Source: Alistipes sp.
GTDB lineage: Bacteria > Bacteroidota > Bacteroidia > Bacteroidales > Rikenellaceae
Length of the DNA stretch: 64,000 bases
Assembly: GCA_017398555.1 (NCBI GenBank)
Contig: JAFQFV010000025.1
Span: forward strand, 48,116-112,115
Direction: 5' to 3'
The notes beneath the pieces are model-generated. The model was not told the DNA's origin. It saw nothing but the letters and a program-made list of their open reading frames with translations, and ran no database searches. The translations under genes and the position numbers were made by a program. Shown piece after piece: positions 8,413 to 16,319 of the stretch. Each line of letters opens with the position of its first letter. The stretch's first letter is position 1.

Positions 8413-11400
8413 ATGGCAGAAAAGAAGTTTATCACATGTGACGGTAACTACGCTGCAGCACATATTGCATATATGTTCTCTGAGGTTGCCGCCATCTACC
8501 CTATCACCCCATCTTCGACTATGGCGGAGCTGGTGGATGAGTGGGCTGCGCAGGGTCGCAAAAATATCTTCGGTCAGACCGTAAAGGTTGTTGAGATGCA
8601 GTCTGAGGCTGGTGCAGCTGGTGCTGTACACGGCTCTCTTCAGTCAGGTGCTCTCACATCTACATTTACAGCTTCACAGGGTCTGCTGTTGATGATTCCG
8701 AATATGTACAAAATCTCAGGTGAGTTGCTCCCTGGTGTATTCCACGTTTCAGCACGTGCACTTGCTGCACAGTCACTCTCAATCTTTGGTGACCACCAGG
8801 ATGTTATGGCTGCTCGTCAGACAGGTTTTGCAATGCTGGCAACATCTTCTGTACAGGAGGTGATGGACCTTGCCGGTGTTGCTCACATCGTTGCACTGAA
8901 GGCTCGCGTTCCTTTTGTACACTTCTTTGACGGTTTCCGTACCTCACACGAGATTCAGAAGGTCGAGATGATGGATGCAGCATCACTGACTGCTATGTTC
9001 GACCGCGAGGCGCTTGCTGCATTCCGCAACCGCGCACTCAACCCTGAGCACCCTGTATCACGCGGTACTGCTCAGAACCCTGATATCTACTTCCAGACTC
9101 GTGAGGCATCTAACAAGTTCTACGATGCTGTCCCTGAGATGGTTGCAGAGGCTATGGAGCAGATTTCGACTATCACAGGCCGCGAGTACAAGCCGTTTGT
9201 ATATTATGGTGCTGAGGATGCAGACCGCGTAGTGATTGCTATGGGCTCTGTAACCGAGACTCTAAAGGAGACTGTGGATTATCTGAATGCACGCGGCGAG
9301 AAGGTAGGTGTTGTAACTGTTCACCTCTATCGTCCATTCTCAGCCAAGTATCTGTTCAACGTACTTCCAAAGAGTGCAAAGAACATTTGCGTTCTCGACC
9401 GTACAAAGGAGCCGGGTGCAAATGGTGAGCCACTCTACCTCGATATCGTAGATGCATTCTACTCTGAGGGTGTTGAGGCTAAGATTATCGGCGGTCGCTA
9501 TGGTCTCTCTTCAAAGGACACTACCCCTGCTCAGATGCTTGCAGTATATGAGAATATGACTCTTGCTACTCCGAAGAACCACTTTACCGTTGGTATCGTT
9601 GATGACGTTACAAACCTCTCTCTGCCTGTTGGCGAGGAGATTTCAATGGCTAAGGAGGGTACTTTCGAGGCGCTATTCTTCGGTCTGGGTGCTGATGGTA
9701 CTGTAGGTGCTAACAAGAACTCAATCAAGATTATCGGTGGTTCTACAGACAAGTACTGCCAGGCATACTTCAGCTACGACTCAAAGAAGTCAGGCGGTTA
9801 TACATCTTCACACCTCCGTTTTGGTGACAAGCCAATCACTTCACCATACTTGGTAACAACTCCTGACTTTATCGCTTGCCACGTACCATCTTATGTTGAT
9901 AAGTACGATGTGCTGAAGGGTCTGAAGAGGGGCGGTTCATTCCTGCTCAACTCTGTAGGTGATGTTGAGACCACTTGCGCTACCCTGCCTGACCACATGA
10001 AGGTATATCTTGCAAAGAACAACATCAACTTCTACATCATCAACGCTACAAAGATTGCTGCAGAGCTCGGTCTTGGCAGCCGTACAAATACCATTATGCA
10101 GTCTGCATTCTTCAAGATTGCTAATGTTATTCCGTTCGAGAAGGCTGTAGAGGAGATGAAGAAGGCTATCTACAAGTCTTATGGCAAGAAGGGCGAGGAT
10201 ATCGTAAATATGAACTACGCAGCTGTTGATGCAGGTGCTACAGCAGTTGTTAAGGTTGAGGTGCCTGCTGAGTGGGCAAATATCGTTGTAACAGAGGCAG
10301 CAGAGAGCGTTGATAACTCTCGTCCTGAGTTTGTTCGCAACGTGGTTGATCCAATCAACGCACTTAAGGGCGATATGCTCCCTGTATCTGCATTCAATGG
10401 TCGCGAGGATGGTACTTGGGACAACGGTACTGCTGCTTGGGAGAAGCGCGGTATCGCTGTAAATGTTCCGCAGTGGGATGTTGATAAGTGTATCCAGTGT
10501 AACCAGTGTTCTTATGTATGTCCTCACGCAGCTATCCGTCCGTTCCTTGCAACTGAGGAGCAGGTAGCAGCCGCTCCGGAGGGTACTGCTTTCAAGCAGG
10601 GTCTGGGTAACACCAAGGCTTACAAGTTCCGCATACAGGTATCTCCACTCGACTGTACAGGTTGCGGTAACTGTGTGGATGTATGTCCTGCAAAGGAGAA
10701 GGCGCTCGTTATGCAGCCACTCGGCAGCCAGATGGGCGAGGTTGAGCGTTGGAACTACCTCCACAACAAGGTTGGTTACAAGGATCTTGACCGCGCAAAG
10801 ATGGTTAAGAACAGCCAGTTTGCACAGCCGCTCTTCGAGTTCTCAGGTGCTTGCGCAGGTTGTGGCGAGACTCCATATATCAAGACTATCACACAACTCT
10901 TTGGTGAGCGTATGATGGTGGCAAATGCTACAGGTTGTACATCTATCTACTCTGCATCTGCACCATCTACTCCATACTGCACAAACGAGAAGGGTCAGGG
11001 TCCGGCTTGGGCTAACTCTCTGTTTGAGGACAATGCTGAGTTCGGTCTTGGTATGCACATCGGTATCGAGAAGCTCCGCGACACACTCGCAGACACTATG
11101 GCACCTGCCATTGCAGAGTGCAACTGCTGCTCTGCTGAGCTGAAGGGCGTAATGCAGGAGTGGATTGACAACCGTCACCTTGCTGCTGCATCTGCAGAGA
11201 TTACAGCTCGCCTTATTCCACTTTGCGAGGCTTGCGACTGCGACACTTGCCGCAAGATTCTTGAGAACAAGCAGTTCCTTGTAAAGAAGTCACAGTGGAT
11301 TATCGGTGGCGACGGTTGGGGTTACGATATCGGCTTCGGCGGTGTAGATCACGTACTTGCATCAGGTGAGGATGTAAATATCCTTGTTGTTGATACCGAG

Positions 11401-11943
11401 GTTTACTCAAATACAGGTGGTCAGTCATCAAAATCAACTCCTATCGGTGCTGTAGCGAAGTTCGCATCTAACGGTAAGCGTATCCGCAAGAAGGATCTGG
11501 GTGCTATCGCGATGACATACGGCTATGTATATGTTGCACAGGTATCTATCGGTGCTTCACAGACACAGCTCTTCAATGTACTTAAGGAGGCTGAGGCTTA
11601 CCCAGGCCCATCACTCATCATCGCTTATGCGCCTTGTATCAATCACGGTATCAAGGGCGGTATGAGCCGCACACAGACCGTTGGTAAGCAGGCTGTTGAG
11701 TGCGGTTACTGGCACTTGTGGCACTACAACCCACTGCTTGAGGATGAGGGTAAGAACCCATTTGTTCTCGACTCAAAGGAGCCAGATTGGAGCAAGTTCC
11801 GCGACTTCCTGCTCAAGGAGGTACGTTACACTTCACTCCAGAAGACCTTCCCTGCAGAGGCTGACGAGCTCTTCGCAGCAGCTGAGGAGAATGCTAAGTG
11901 GCGTTACAACTCTTACGTTCGCAAGAGCAAGATGGAGTACTAA
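8413..11943 (+). CDS. nifJ: Pyruvate:ferredoxin (flavodoxin) oxidoreductase
   Basis: A single-chain PFOR of 1176 residues, normal for the family, which oxidises pyruvate with CoA to acetyl-CoA and CO2 and reduces ferredoxin; a core enzyme of anaerobic fermentation. Seen in order: pyrimidine-binding domain I with YPITPSS near residue 30; two ferredoxin-type 4Fe-4S clusters, CIQCNQC...CP from residue 693 and CTGCGNC...CP from 748; the proximal-cluster motif CAGCGETPY from 814; and the thiamine-diphosphate motif GDGWGYDIG near 966 ending in NTGGQSSKSTP. The ATG at 8413 (MAEKKFITCDGN) matches family N-termini; an in-frame upstream ATG at 8380 would add 11 atypical residues. Monocistronic, with two hairpins downstream. 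Confidence 0.97.
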   Translation: MAEKKFITCDGNYAAAHIAYMFSEVAAIYPITPSSTMAELVDEWAAQGRKNIFGQTVKVVEMQSEAGAAGAVHGSLQSGALTSTFTASQGLLLMIPNMYKISGELLPGVFHVSARALAAQSLSIFGDHQDVMAARQTGFAMLATSSVQEVMDLAGVAHIVALKARVPFVHFFDGFRTSHEIQKVEMMDAASLTAMFDREALAAFRNRALNPEHPVSRGTAQNPDIYFQTREASNKFYDAVPEMVAEAMEQISTITGREYKPFVYYGAEDADRVVIAMGSVTETLKETVDYLNARGEKVGVVTVHLYRPFSAKYLFNVLPKSAKNICVLDRTKEPGANGEPLYLDIVDAFYSEGVEAKIIGGRYGLSSKDTTPAQMLAVYENMTLATPKNHFTVGIVDDVTNLSLPVGEEISMAKEGTFEALFFGLGADGTVGANKNSIKIIGGSTDKYCQAYFSYDSKKSGGYTSSHLRFGDKPITSPYLVTTPDFIACHVPSYVDKYDVLKGLKRGGSFLLNSVGDVETTCATLPDHMKVYLAKNNINFYIINATKIAAELGLGSRTNTIMQSAFFKIANVIPFEKAVEEMKKAIYKSYGKKGEDIVNMNYAAVDAGATAVVKVEVPAEWANIVVTEAAESVDNSRPEFVRNVVDPINALKGDMLPVSAFNGREDGTWDNGTAAWEKRGIAVNVPQWDVDKCIQCNQCSYVCPHAAIRPFLATEEQVAAAPEGTAFKQGLGNTKAYKFRIQVSPLDCTGCGNCVDVCPAKEKALVMQPLGSQMGEVERWNYLHNKVGYKDLDRAKMVKNSQFAQPLFEFSGACAGCGETPYIKTITQLFGERMMVANATGCTSIYSASAPSTPYCTNEKGQGPAWANSLFEDNAEFGLGMHIGIEKLRDTLADTMAPAIAECNCCSAELKGVMQEWIDNRHLAAASAEITARLIPLCEACDCDTCRKILENKQFLVKKSQWIIGGDGWGYDIGFGGVDHVLASGEDVNILVVDTEVYSNTGGQSSKSTPIGAVAKFASNGKRIRKKDLGAIAMTYGYVYVAQVSIGASQTQLFNVLKEAEAYPGPSLIIAYAPCINHGIKGGMSRTQTVGKQAVECGYWHLWHYNPLLEDEGKNPFVLDSKEPDWSKFRDFLLKEVRYTSLQKTFPAEADELFAAAEENAKWRYNSYVRKSKMEY

Positions 11944-11946
11944 TAG

Positions 11947-11974
11947 AAAAGGGAGCAATTGCTCCCTTTTTTTA
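11947..11974 (+). terminator. Terminator of nifJ
   Basis: GGGAGC AATT GCTCCC (11951-11966) is flanked by A and T runs that extend the stem, and a run of seven or more T follows. It begins a few bases after the nifJ stop codon. Confidence 0.9.
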
Positions 11975-11979
11975 TGCAC

Positions 11980-12020
11980 AAAATATGGGTGCCCAAAAAC
12001 ATATTGGGCACCCATATTTT
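11980..12020. terminator. Second hairpin between convergent genes, probably bidirectional
   Basis: A perfect 17-base inverted repeat (11980-11996 and 12004-12020; core ATATGGGTGCCCAA) with a seven-base loop lies between nifJ and the convergent nuclease gene. It has A and T runs on both sides, so it can end transcripts from either strand. It backs up the nifJ terminator and serves the minus-strand gene ending at 12031. Confidence 0.75.
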
Positions 12021-12030
12021 TATCTCTTCT

Positions 12031-12846
12031 CTACTTAAAAATCTCGTTAAACAGAGCTGCCAAACGGTAACCCGCCTTACGAATCTGCTCCTCTGCCAAA
12101 GGTGCGTACTCATTCAGATAGAGGCGCTTATCGAGCTTTGCCCCCTCCTTAATATCGTGCACCTTACGAGAGGCCTTGGCTGAATCATAGCCCCAATCGT
12201 ATGGAGAGCCTGCTGTAACCTCGGCAATCTGCTTCTTTGTATATGTATCGAGCAGTGCGGCAGTATCCGAGAAGCCCCATGGGTTGCGTGCTGCAATGAT
12301 AGGGGTATCCCAAAGGGTATGATAGCGAACCTTATCCTTACCAAAGTAAACAGGATAGTAGCCGATAGTCTGATCATCCGGGTAGCGGATATGCTCAGGG
12401 CAGTGCATATCGCCCACAAAGTGCACGATAAGCGCGATAGAGGCTACACGGACAGAGTCTGAGAGGTTCTCTACGTCCTTCAAATCCTCTGCCATCTTCT
12501 CGATATAGTAGATGCAGTTCTTCACATACTTATCGCCCTTGCGGATGCCACGATACGGAGTGCAATCCTCATTTGCCTCAAAGGTGTGAGGATAGGTAAT
12601 AAAACGCTTTGCATCAGATGGTTCAAAGCCCAAATCGACAAGCAGTTCAGGCTTATAATCGTCAGCATAAGATGCCCACTTGACGATTGACTCGCCGTGC
12701 ATGTACTCTGTAATCTGCTTTTTTGCTTTTTTTGTCAGATGGTTCTCTGCAATCTTCGCTACGGTTGCATGACCGAGTCTGCCCCACGCCGATGCTGTTG
12801 ATACAACAAGCACCACAGCGCACATAAGTGTTAAGATTCGTTTCAT
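12031..12846 (-). CDS. S1/P1-type zinc nuclease (copy B)
   Basis: A 271-residue exported protein. Signal peptide 1-20 ends in TASA so the mature chain begins with Trp21 (WGRLGH), as in the S1/P1 nucleases, where the N-terminal Trp amine and His help bind the tri-zinc site. The other ligands can be traced: Asp in YADD, His in YPHTF, HFVGDMHCPEH, and YHTLWD. The family cleaves single-stranded DNA/RNA and removes 3' phosphates; here it would scavenge nucleic acid in the periplasm. The ATG at 12846 was preferred over an upstream TTG at 12855. It lies 9 bases after a close paralogue, about three-quarters identical by eye. Confidence 0.9.
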   Translation of the reverse strand: MKRILTLMCAVVLVVSTASAWGRLGHATVAKIAENHLTKKAKKQITEYMHGESIVKWASYADDYKPELLVDLGFEPSDAKRFITYPHTFEANEDCTPYRGIRKGDKYVKNCIYYIEKMAEDLKDVENLSDSVRVASIALIVHFVGDMHCPEHIRYPDDQTIGYYPVYFGKDKVRYHTLWDTPIIAARNPWGFSDTAALLDTYTKKQIAEVTAGSPYDWGYDSAKASRKVHDIKEGAKLDKRLYLNEYAPLAEEQIRKAGYRLAALFNEIFK

Positions 12847-12855
12847 AATATTCAA

Positions 12856-13674
12856 TTAATCAAAAATGTCATTTAGCAATGCTGCAAGACGATAACCAGC
12901 CTTACAAATCTGCGACTGAGCGATAGGTGCATACTCATTAAAGTACAGTCGCTTATTAAACTTATCGCCCTCCTTAACCTGATGCACTTTACGCGTTGCC
13001 ACAACAGAGTCATAGCCCCAATCGTATGGAGTTCCCGCTGTAACCTCCGCAATTTGAGCCTTTGTATATGTATCAAACAGCTCTGCCGTATCAGAGTAGC
13101 CCCACGGGTTATGCGCCGCTATAATTTTAGAGTCCCACAAACTATGATAACGCACTCTATCCTTATCCAGATGGATATAGAAGTCGCCTGCTGTAGGGTC
13201 CTCCGGGCAACGTATATGCCCCGGACAGTGCATATCGCCCACGAAGTGTACTAACAGTGCGATTGAGGCAACACGCACAGAGTCCGACATATTATCGGCA
13301 TTAGCCTTAAGATCGTCAGCTATCTTCTCGACATAGTATATGCAATTTTTAACATACTCATCTCCCCTACGGATATCACGATATGGAGTACCGTCATCAT
13401 TGGTAACAAAGGTGTGAGGATAGGTGATAAATCGCTTGGCATTTGACGGCTCAAAGCCCAAATCAACAAGCAGCTCCGGCTTGCTATCGTCAGCATATGT
13501 TGCCCACTTGACGATTGACTCGCCGTGCATATACTTGGTAATCTGTTTTTTAGCCCTTTTTGTCAGATGATTCTCTGCAATCTTTGCTACGGTTGCATGT
13601 CCAATTCTACCCCATGCAGCTGCCGAGCCAACGGCCACGACTGCGACCATCAAAAGTGTAAATAGTCTTCTCAT
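12856..13674 (-). CDS. S1/P1-type zinc nuclease (copy A)
   Basis: A 272-residue exported nuclease, upstream twin of the gene at 12031. Signal peptide 1-20 (VGSAAA) leaves mature Trp21 (WGRIGH). All expected zinc ligands are present: WGRIGH, YADD, YPHTF, HFVGDMHCPGH and YHSLWD. The usual HFVGDxHQPLH motif reads HCPGH here and HCPEH in the neighbour, so both share the same unusual Cys. The two genes are tandem duplicates, probably co-transcribed; divergence is spread along the chain and strongest around residues 85-100 and 150-165. No clear promoter was found between 13675 and 13748, so transcription may come from the ZIP gene upstream. Confidence 0.9.
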   Translation of the reverse strand: MRRLFTLLMVAVVAVGSAAAWGRIGHATVAKIAENHLTKRAKKQITKYMHGESIVKWATYADDSKPELLVDLGFEPSNAKRFITYPHTFVTNDDGTPYRDIRRGDEYVKNCIYYVEKIADDLKANADNMSDSVRVASIALLVHFVGDMHCPGHIRCPEDPTAGDFYIHLDKDRVRYHSLWDSKIIAAHNPWGYSDTAELFDTYTKAQIAEVTAGTPYDWGYDSVVATRKVHQVKEGDKFNKRLYFNEYAPIAQSQICKAGYRLAALLNDIFD

Positions 13675-13748
13675 CTATCTATTGTTTTTAAGTTTGCTAT
13701 CTATATTATGACACATTAAATGGTTTTTTGTCCCTACTCTCCGTAAAT

Positions 13749-14534
13749 TTATCCGAGAGCAGTATCAAGTACCATCATTATCACAAAGCCGATAGCAAAA
13801 CCGATAGTGGGGATATTCGAGTGTTTATCCTGATGTGATTCAGGTATAAGTTCCTCAATAACGACATATATCATAGCACCTGCCGCCGCTGCAAGCAGAT
13901 ATGGGAAGATGCCTACAAGTTGCTCAACCAACAGTATTGTCACCGCAGCCGACAGAGGCTCAACAATACCCGACAGCGCGCCATAGCCGAAAGATTTAGC
14001 GCGAGATGCCCCCTGAGCACGCAGTGGCAACGATATTATAGCACCCTCAGGGATATTTTGCAGTGCCATACCGGCAGCAAGAGCCACCGCCGCAGCCACG
14101 CCCAAATCGGCCTGCCCGGATAGTGTTCCCGCCACCACAACACCTACAGCCATACCCTCCGGAATGTTATGCAGCGTTACGGCAAGCATCAGCATTGTCG
14201 AACGACCGAGCGACGAAGGCAGTCCCTCCGGAGTATCGCTATCTAAATGCAGGTGCGGTGTAAAGTGGTCCAAAAGCAGCATAAATGCCATACCGCACAG
14301 AAAGCCGACAGAGGCCGGCAACCAACCGATACCGCCACTCTGCTCCGAAAACTCTATGGCCGGAATAAGCAGCGACCATACAGCTGCGGCAACCATTACG
14401 CCCGAGGCGAAACCGAGCAGAGTCTTCTGCATCTTTGAGGCTGTGCTCTCGCCAAAGAGCAGTGCACTTGCCGAGCCGAGAACAGTTCCACAAAGTGGAA
14501 TTATTAGTATTGTTACAATCTGAAGTGGTGTCAT
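13749..14534 (-). CDS. ZIP-family metal transporter
   Basis: A 261-residue inner-membrane protein with about eight hydrophobic segments and the ZIP metal-site motifs LHNIPEGMAVGV in TM4 and LQNIPEGAIISLPL in TM5. These proteins import Zn2+ and sometimes Fe2+ or Mn2+. A short His-containing loop (LDHFTPHLHLDSD) precedes TM4, as usual. It lies 74 bases upstream of two zinc nuclease genes in the same direction with no visible terminator between, which suggests a zinc-related unit, though that link is inference. A -7 element abuts its ATG. Confidence 0.9.
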   Translation of the reverse strand: MTPLQIVTILIIPLCGTVLGSASALLFGESTASKMQKTLLGFASGVMVAAAVWSLLIPAIEFSEQSGGIGWLPASVGFLCGMAFMLLLDHFTPHLHLDSDTPEGLPSSLGRSTMLMLAVTLHNIPEGMAVGVVVAGTLSGQADLGVAAAVALAAGMALQNIPEGAIISLPLRAQGASRAKSFGYGALSGIVEPLSAAVTILLVEQLVGIFPYLLAAAAGAMIYVVIEELIPESHQDKHSNIPTIGFAIGFVIMMVLDTALG

Positions 14535-14541
14535 AGTGTTA

Positions 14542-14549
14542 CAAAGATA
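14542..14549 (-). promoter_or_regulatory. -7 promoter element of the ZIP transporter gene
   Basis: TATCTTTG on the minus strand ends only seven bases before the ATG at 14534. No matching TTTG was found about 20 bases upstream. If used, the mRNA would have essentially no leader. Confidence 0.45.
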
Positions 14550-14667
14550 TGTATTTTGTCCGAGAAATCATCACTTGCAAGAACTATTTTATATCCTAAC
14601 ACAATCTATTTTTATGTAGAAACCATAAAATAATATTCAATATCGGCTATTTCTCAACCTTTTTTGT

Positions 14668-14675
14668 TATCTTTG
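14668..14675 (+). promoter_or_regulatory. -7 promoter element of the WecA-like gene
   Basis: TATCTTTG ends four bases before the ATG at 14680, so a start at the usual distance would fall on the A of the start codon. No good -33 TTTG is visible, so this is only a partial promoter match. Confidence 0.4.
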
Positions 14676-14679
14676 TTTT

Positions 14680-15843
14680 ATGAATACCTTTTTACTGACC
14701 CTGATAACCTTTGCTGTTGCTTTTGTCGGCGTGGCGGTGATACATCCGTATCTCGTGCGCTTTGCCAAGGCAAAAAATATTGTGGATAACCCCAATACAC
14801 GTAAAATTCAAATTCGCCCCGTACCTGTCTTGGGTGGTCTTGCCATCTTCTTCGGAATTGTCGTGGGCATTCTCGCTGCGCATACTATTGTACCTTGTGC
14901 CGATATGTTTGTCATTCTGGCCTGTATGATGATTATGACCTATGTCGGTGCGTTAGACGATGTATTGGATATCTCTCCGAAGATTCGCCTTATATCTGAG
15001 GTGGCTGTTATTCTGATTCTCATATACATCGGCGGCTTCTCGCTCAACAATTTCCACGGGCTTTGGGGCATCGGAGCACTACCTGAATGGGCAACAGTTT
15101 TGGTGACGATTGTCGCCGTAACGGGAATTATCAACGCCATAAACCTTATTGACGGCGCAGATGGTCTGTTCTCAATATTCTGTATGAGCGTCTGCGCGAT
15201 ATATGGCACACTCTTCCTCGCCGTTGGTGATTATCCGCTCTTTGTGCTTGCTGTAGCCGCTATAGGTGCTGTAATTCCGTTCTTGCTACACAACGCATTC
15301 GGCATTGAGTCCAAGATGTTTGTAGGCGATGGTGGCTCGTTGCAGATGGGTGTCGTGCTCTCTGTTTTCGTTATGGAGGCTATTTGCAAACCCGAATATA
15401 CAGCTATTGCCGAGGCGCAAAACCTCGCACTCGTTCCATTTGTGCTGGCAACACTCTCGATACCTGTTTTCGATACTCTTAGAGTGATGATTGCCCGCAT
15501 TGCCCGCGGTATCTCTCCGCTCATTGGCGATAAGACACACCTCCACCACCTCTTTATCGGTCTGGGAATATCACATATCGGTACGGCTGTACTCATTACA
15601 CTGCTCAACTTCTGCGTAGTACTTATATGGCACGCCGCAGCCCGCGGAGGATGCAGTGCCGATGTGCAGCTGTACGTGGTTATCGGCGCAGCGCTGCTGC
15701 TCGATTGGGGCATCTACTACCTTGTTGCGCTGCTCGATAAAACTATTCCACAGAGGATGAACCGCTTGAGAGAGTGGAAGATAAATCACCGCCCAAACCG
15801 CCGATTATTCGACTTTATGAGAAAAATAGTTGATAAGATGTAG
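14680..15843 (+). CDS. Undecaprenyl-phosphate sugar-1-phosphate transferase (WecA/TagO/MraY family)
   Basis: A 387-residue polytopic membrane enzyme of glycosyltransferase family 4 type. It transfers a sugar-1-phosphate, usually GlcNAc-1-P from UDP-GlcNAc, to undecaprenyl phosphate to start surface polysaccharide synthesis. Visible motifs are ALDDVLD at 91-97 (Mg-binding Asp pair), NLIDGADGL at 155-163, FVGDGGS at 214-220 and THLHHLF at 286-292, the WecA-type His motif. The last is closer to WecA/TagO than to MraY. A basic tail follows the last membrane segment. The exact sugar is not determined. tRNA-Arg follows 60 bases downstream on the same strand. Confidence 0.88.
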   Translation: MNTFLLTLITFAVAFVGVAVIHPYLVRFAKAKNIVDNPNTRKIQIRPVPVLGGLAIFFGIVVGILAAHTIVPCADMFVILACMMIMTYVGALDDVLDISPKIRLISEVAVILILIYIGGFSLNNFHGLWGIGALPEWATVLVTIVAVTGIINAINLIDGADGLFSIFCMSVCAIYGTLFLAVGDYPLFVLAVAAIGAVIPFLLHNAFGIESKMFVGDGGSLQMGVVLSVFVMEAICKPEYTAIAEAQNLALVPFVLATLSIPVFDTLRVMIARIARGISPLIGDKTHLHHLFIGLGISHIGTAVLITLLNFCVVLIWHAAARGGCSADVQLYVVIGAALLLDWGIYYLVALLDKTIPQRMNRLREWKINHRPNRRLFDFMRKIVDKM

Positions 15844-15903
15844 GCAAATTGGAAAAAATATATTACTTTTGCGGAGCATTTTAGCCAAATGCTAATCACG
15901 GCT

Positions 15904-15977
15904 GGTTCCGTAGCTCAGTTGGATAGAGCAACAGCCTTCTAAGCTGTGGGTCGTGGGTTCGAATCCCGCCGGAATCA
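15904..15977 (+). tRNA. tRNA-Arg (anticodon UCU)
   Basis: A 74-base cloverleaf: acceptor GGTTCCG pairs with CGGAATC (one G-U), D-arm GCTC...GAGC, anticodon stem ACAGC/GCTGT with loop CTTCTAA giving anticodon TCT, T-arm CGTGGGTTCGAATCCCGCC, discriminator A. CCA is not encoded. It reads AGA and AGG codons. A -7-like TACTTTTG lies at 15864-15871 but without a well-spaced -33, so it may also be read through from the upstream gene. Confidence 0.96.
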
Positions 15978-16021
15978 CGAGTGCAGAGAGAGCGCAAGCA
16001 GCACCGCAGGTGCAAAACGAG

Positions 16022-16065
16022 AAAGAGAACGAGTTGAGTTTACTCAAACATCGTTCTCTTTTTGT
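16022..16065 (+). terminator. Nested hairpin terminator downstream of tRNA-Arg
   Basis: An 11-base stem AAAGAGAACGA/TCGTTCTCTTT (16022-16032 with 16051-16061) encloses a smaller hairpin TTGAGT/ACTCAA (16034-16039 with 16042-16047) and is followed by TTTGTTTTG. It is the likely 3' end of the tRNA transcript. Confidence 0.75.
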
Positions 16066-16265
16066 TTTGTATTGCCACAGGCAATGCTTGCGCTCCCTAT
16101 GCCGAGGACTCCAAGGGAAAGACGCAGTAAAGCGAAGCGGCTGCGTCAATCCCGACATCAAACAATGCCTTTGGTCGCTTCTCCGAGCCGACGCAGTAAA
16201 AGACGAGCTAAGCGAAGTCAATCCCGCCTATCCTTCTTTTGCAGTCGCTTCCCAAACGAGAGAGC

Positions 16266-16299
16266 AAAAATAAAGGAGTTCCTTGTGGAGCTCCTTTAT
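16266..16299 (-). terminator. Terminator of the 23.4-16.3 kb surface-protein operon
   Basis: TAAAGGAGTTCC/GGAGCTCCTTTA form a stem with a four-base loop; read on the minus strand it is followed by ATTTTTGC. It lies 20-54 bases beyond the stop codon of the gene at 16320. Confidence 0.8.
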
Positions 16300-16319
16300 G
16301 TGATGTTTATGCGATGCGA

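Larger units (their letters stand above)
15978..16319. other. Intergenic stretch after tRNA-Arg
   Basis: About 340 bases without a convincing gene. It holds a nested terminator hairpin (16022-16065), a run of short GC-rich imperfect repeats around GACGCAGTAAA (twice, near 16121 and 16191) and a terminator for the minus-strand operon near its right end. Open frames across it have no family-like sequence. Confidence 0.6.

Noticed and set aside
9937-10764. 275-codon open frame on the minus strand inside nifJ
   Set aside because: It is the complement of a highly conserved PFOR region; its length follows from codon bias in nifJ.
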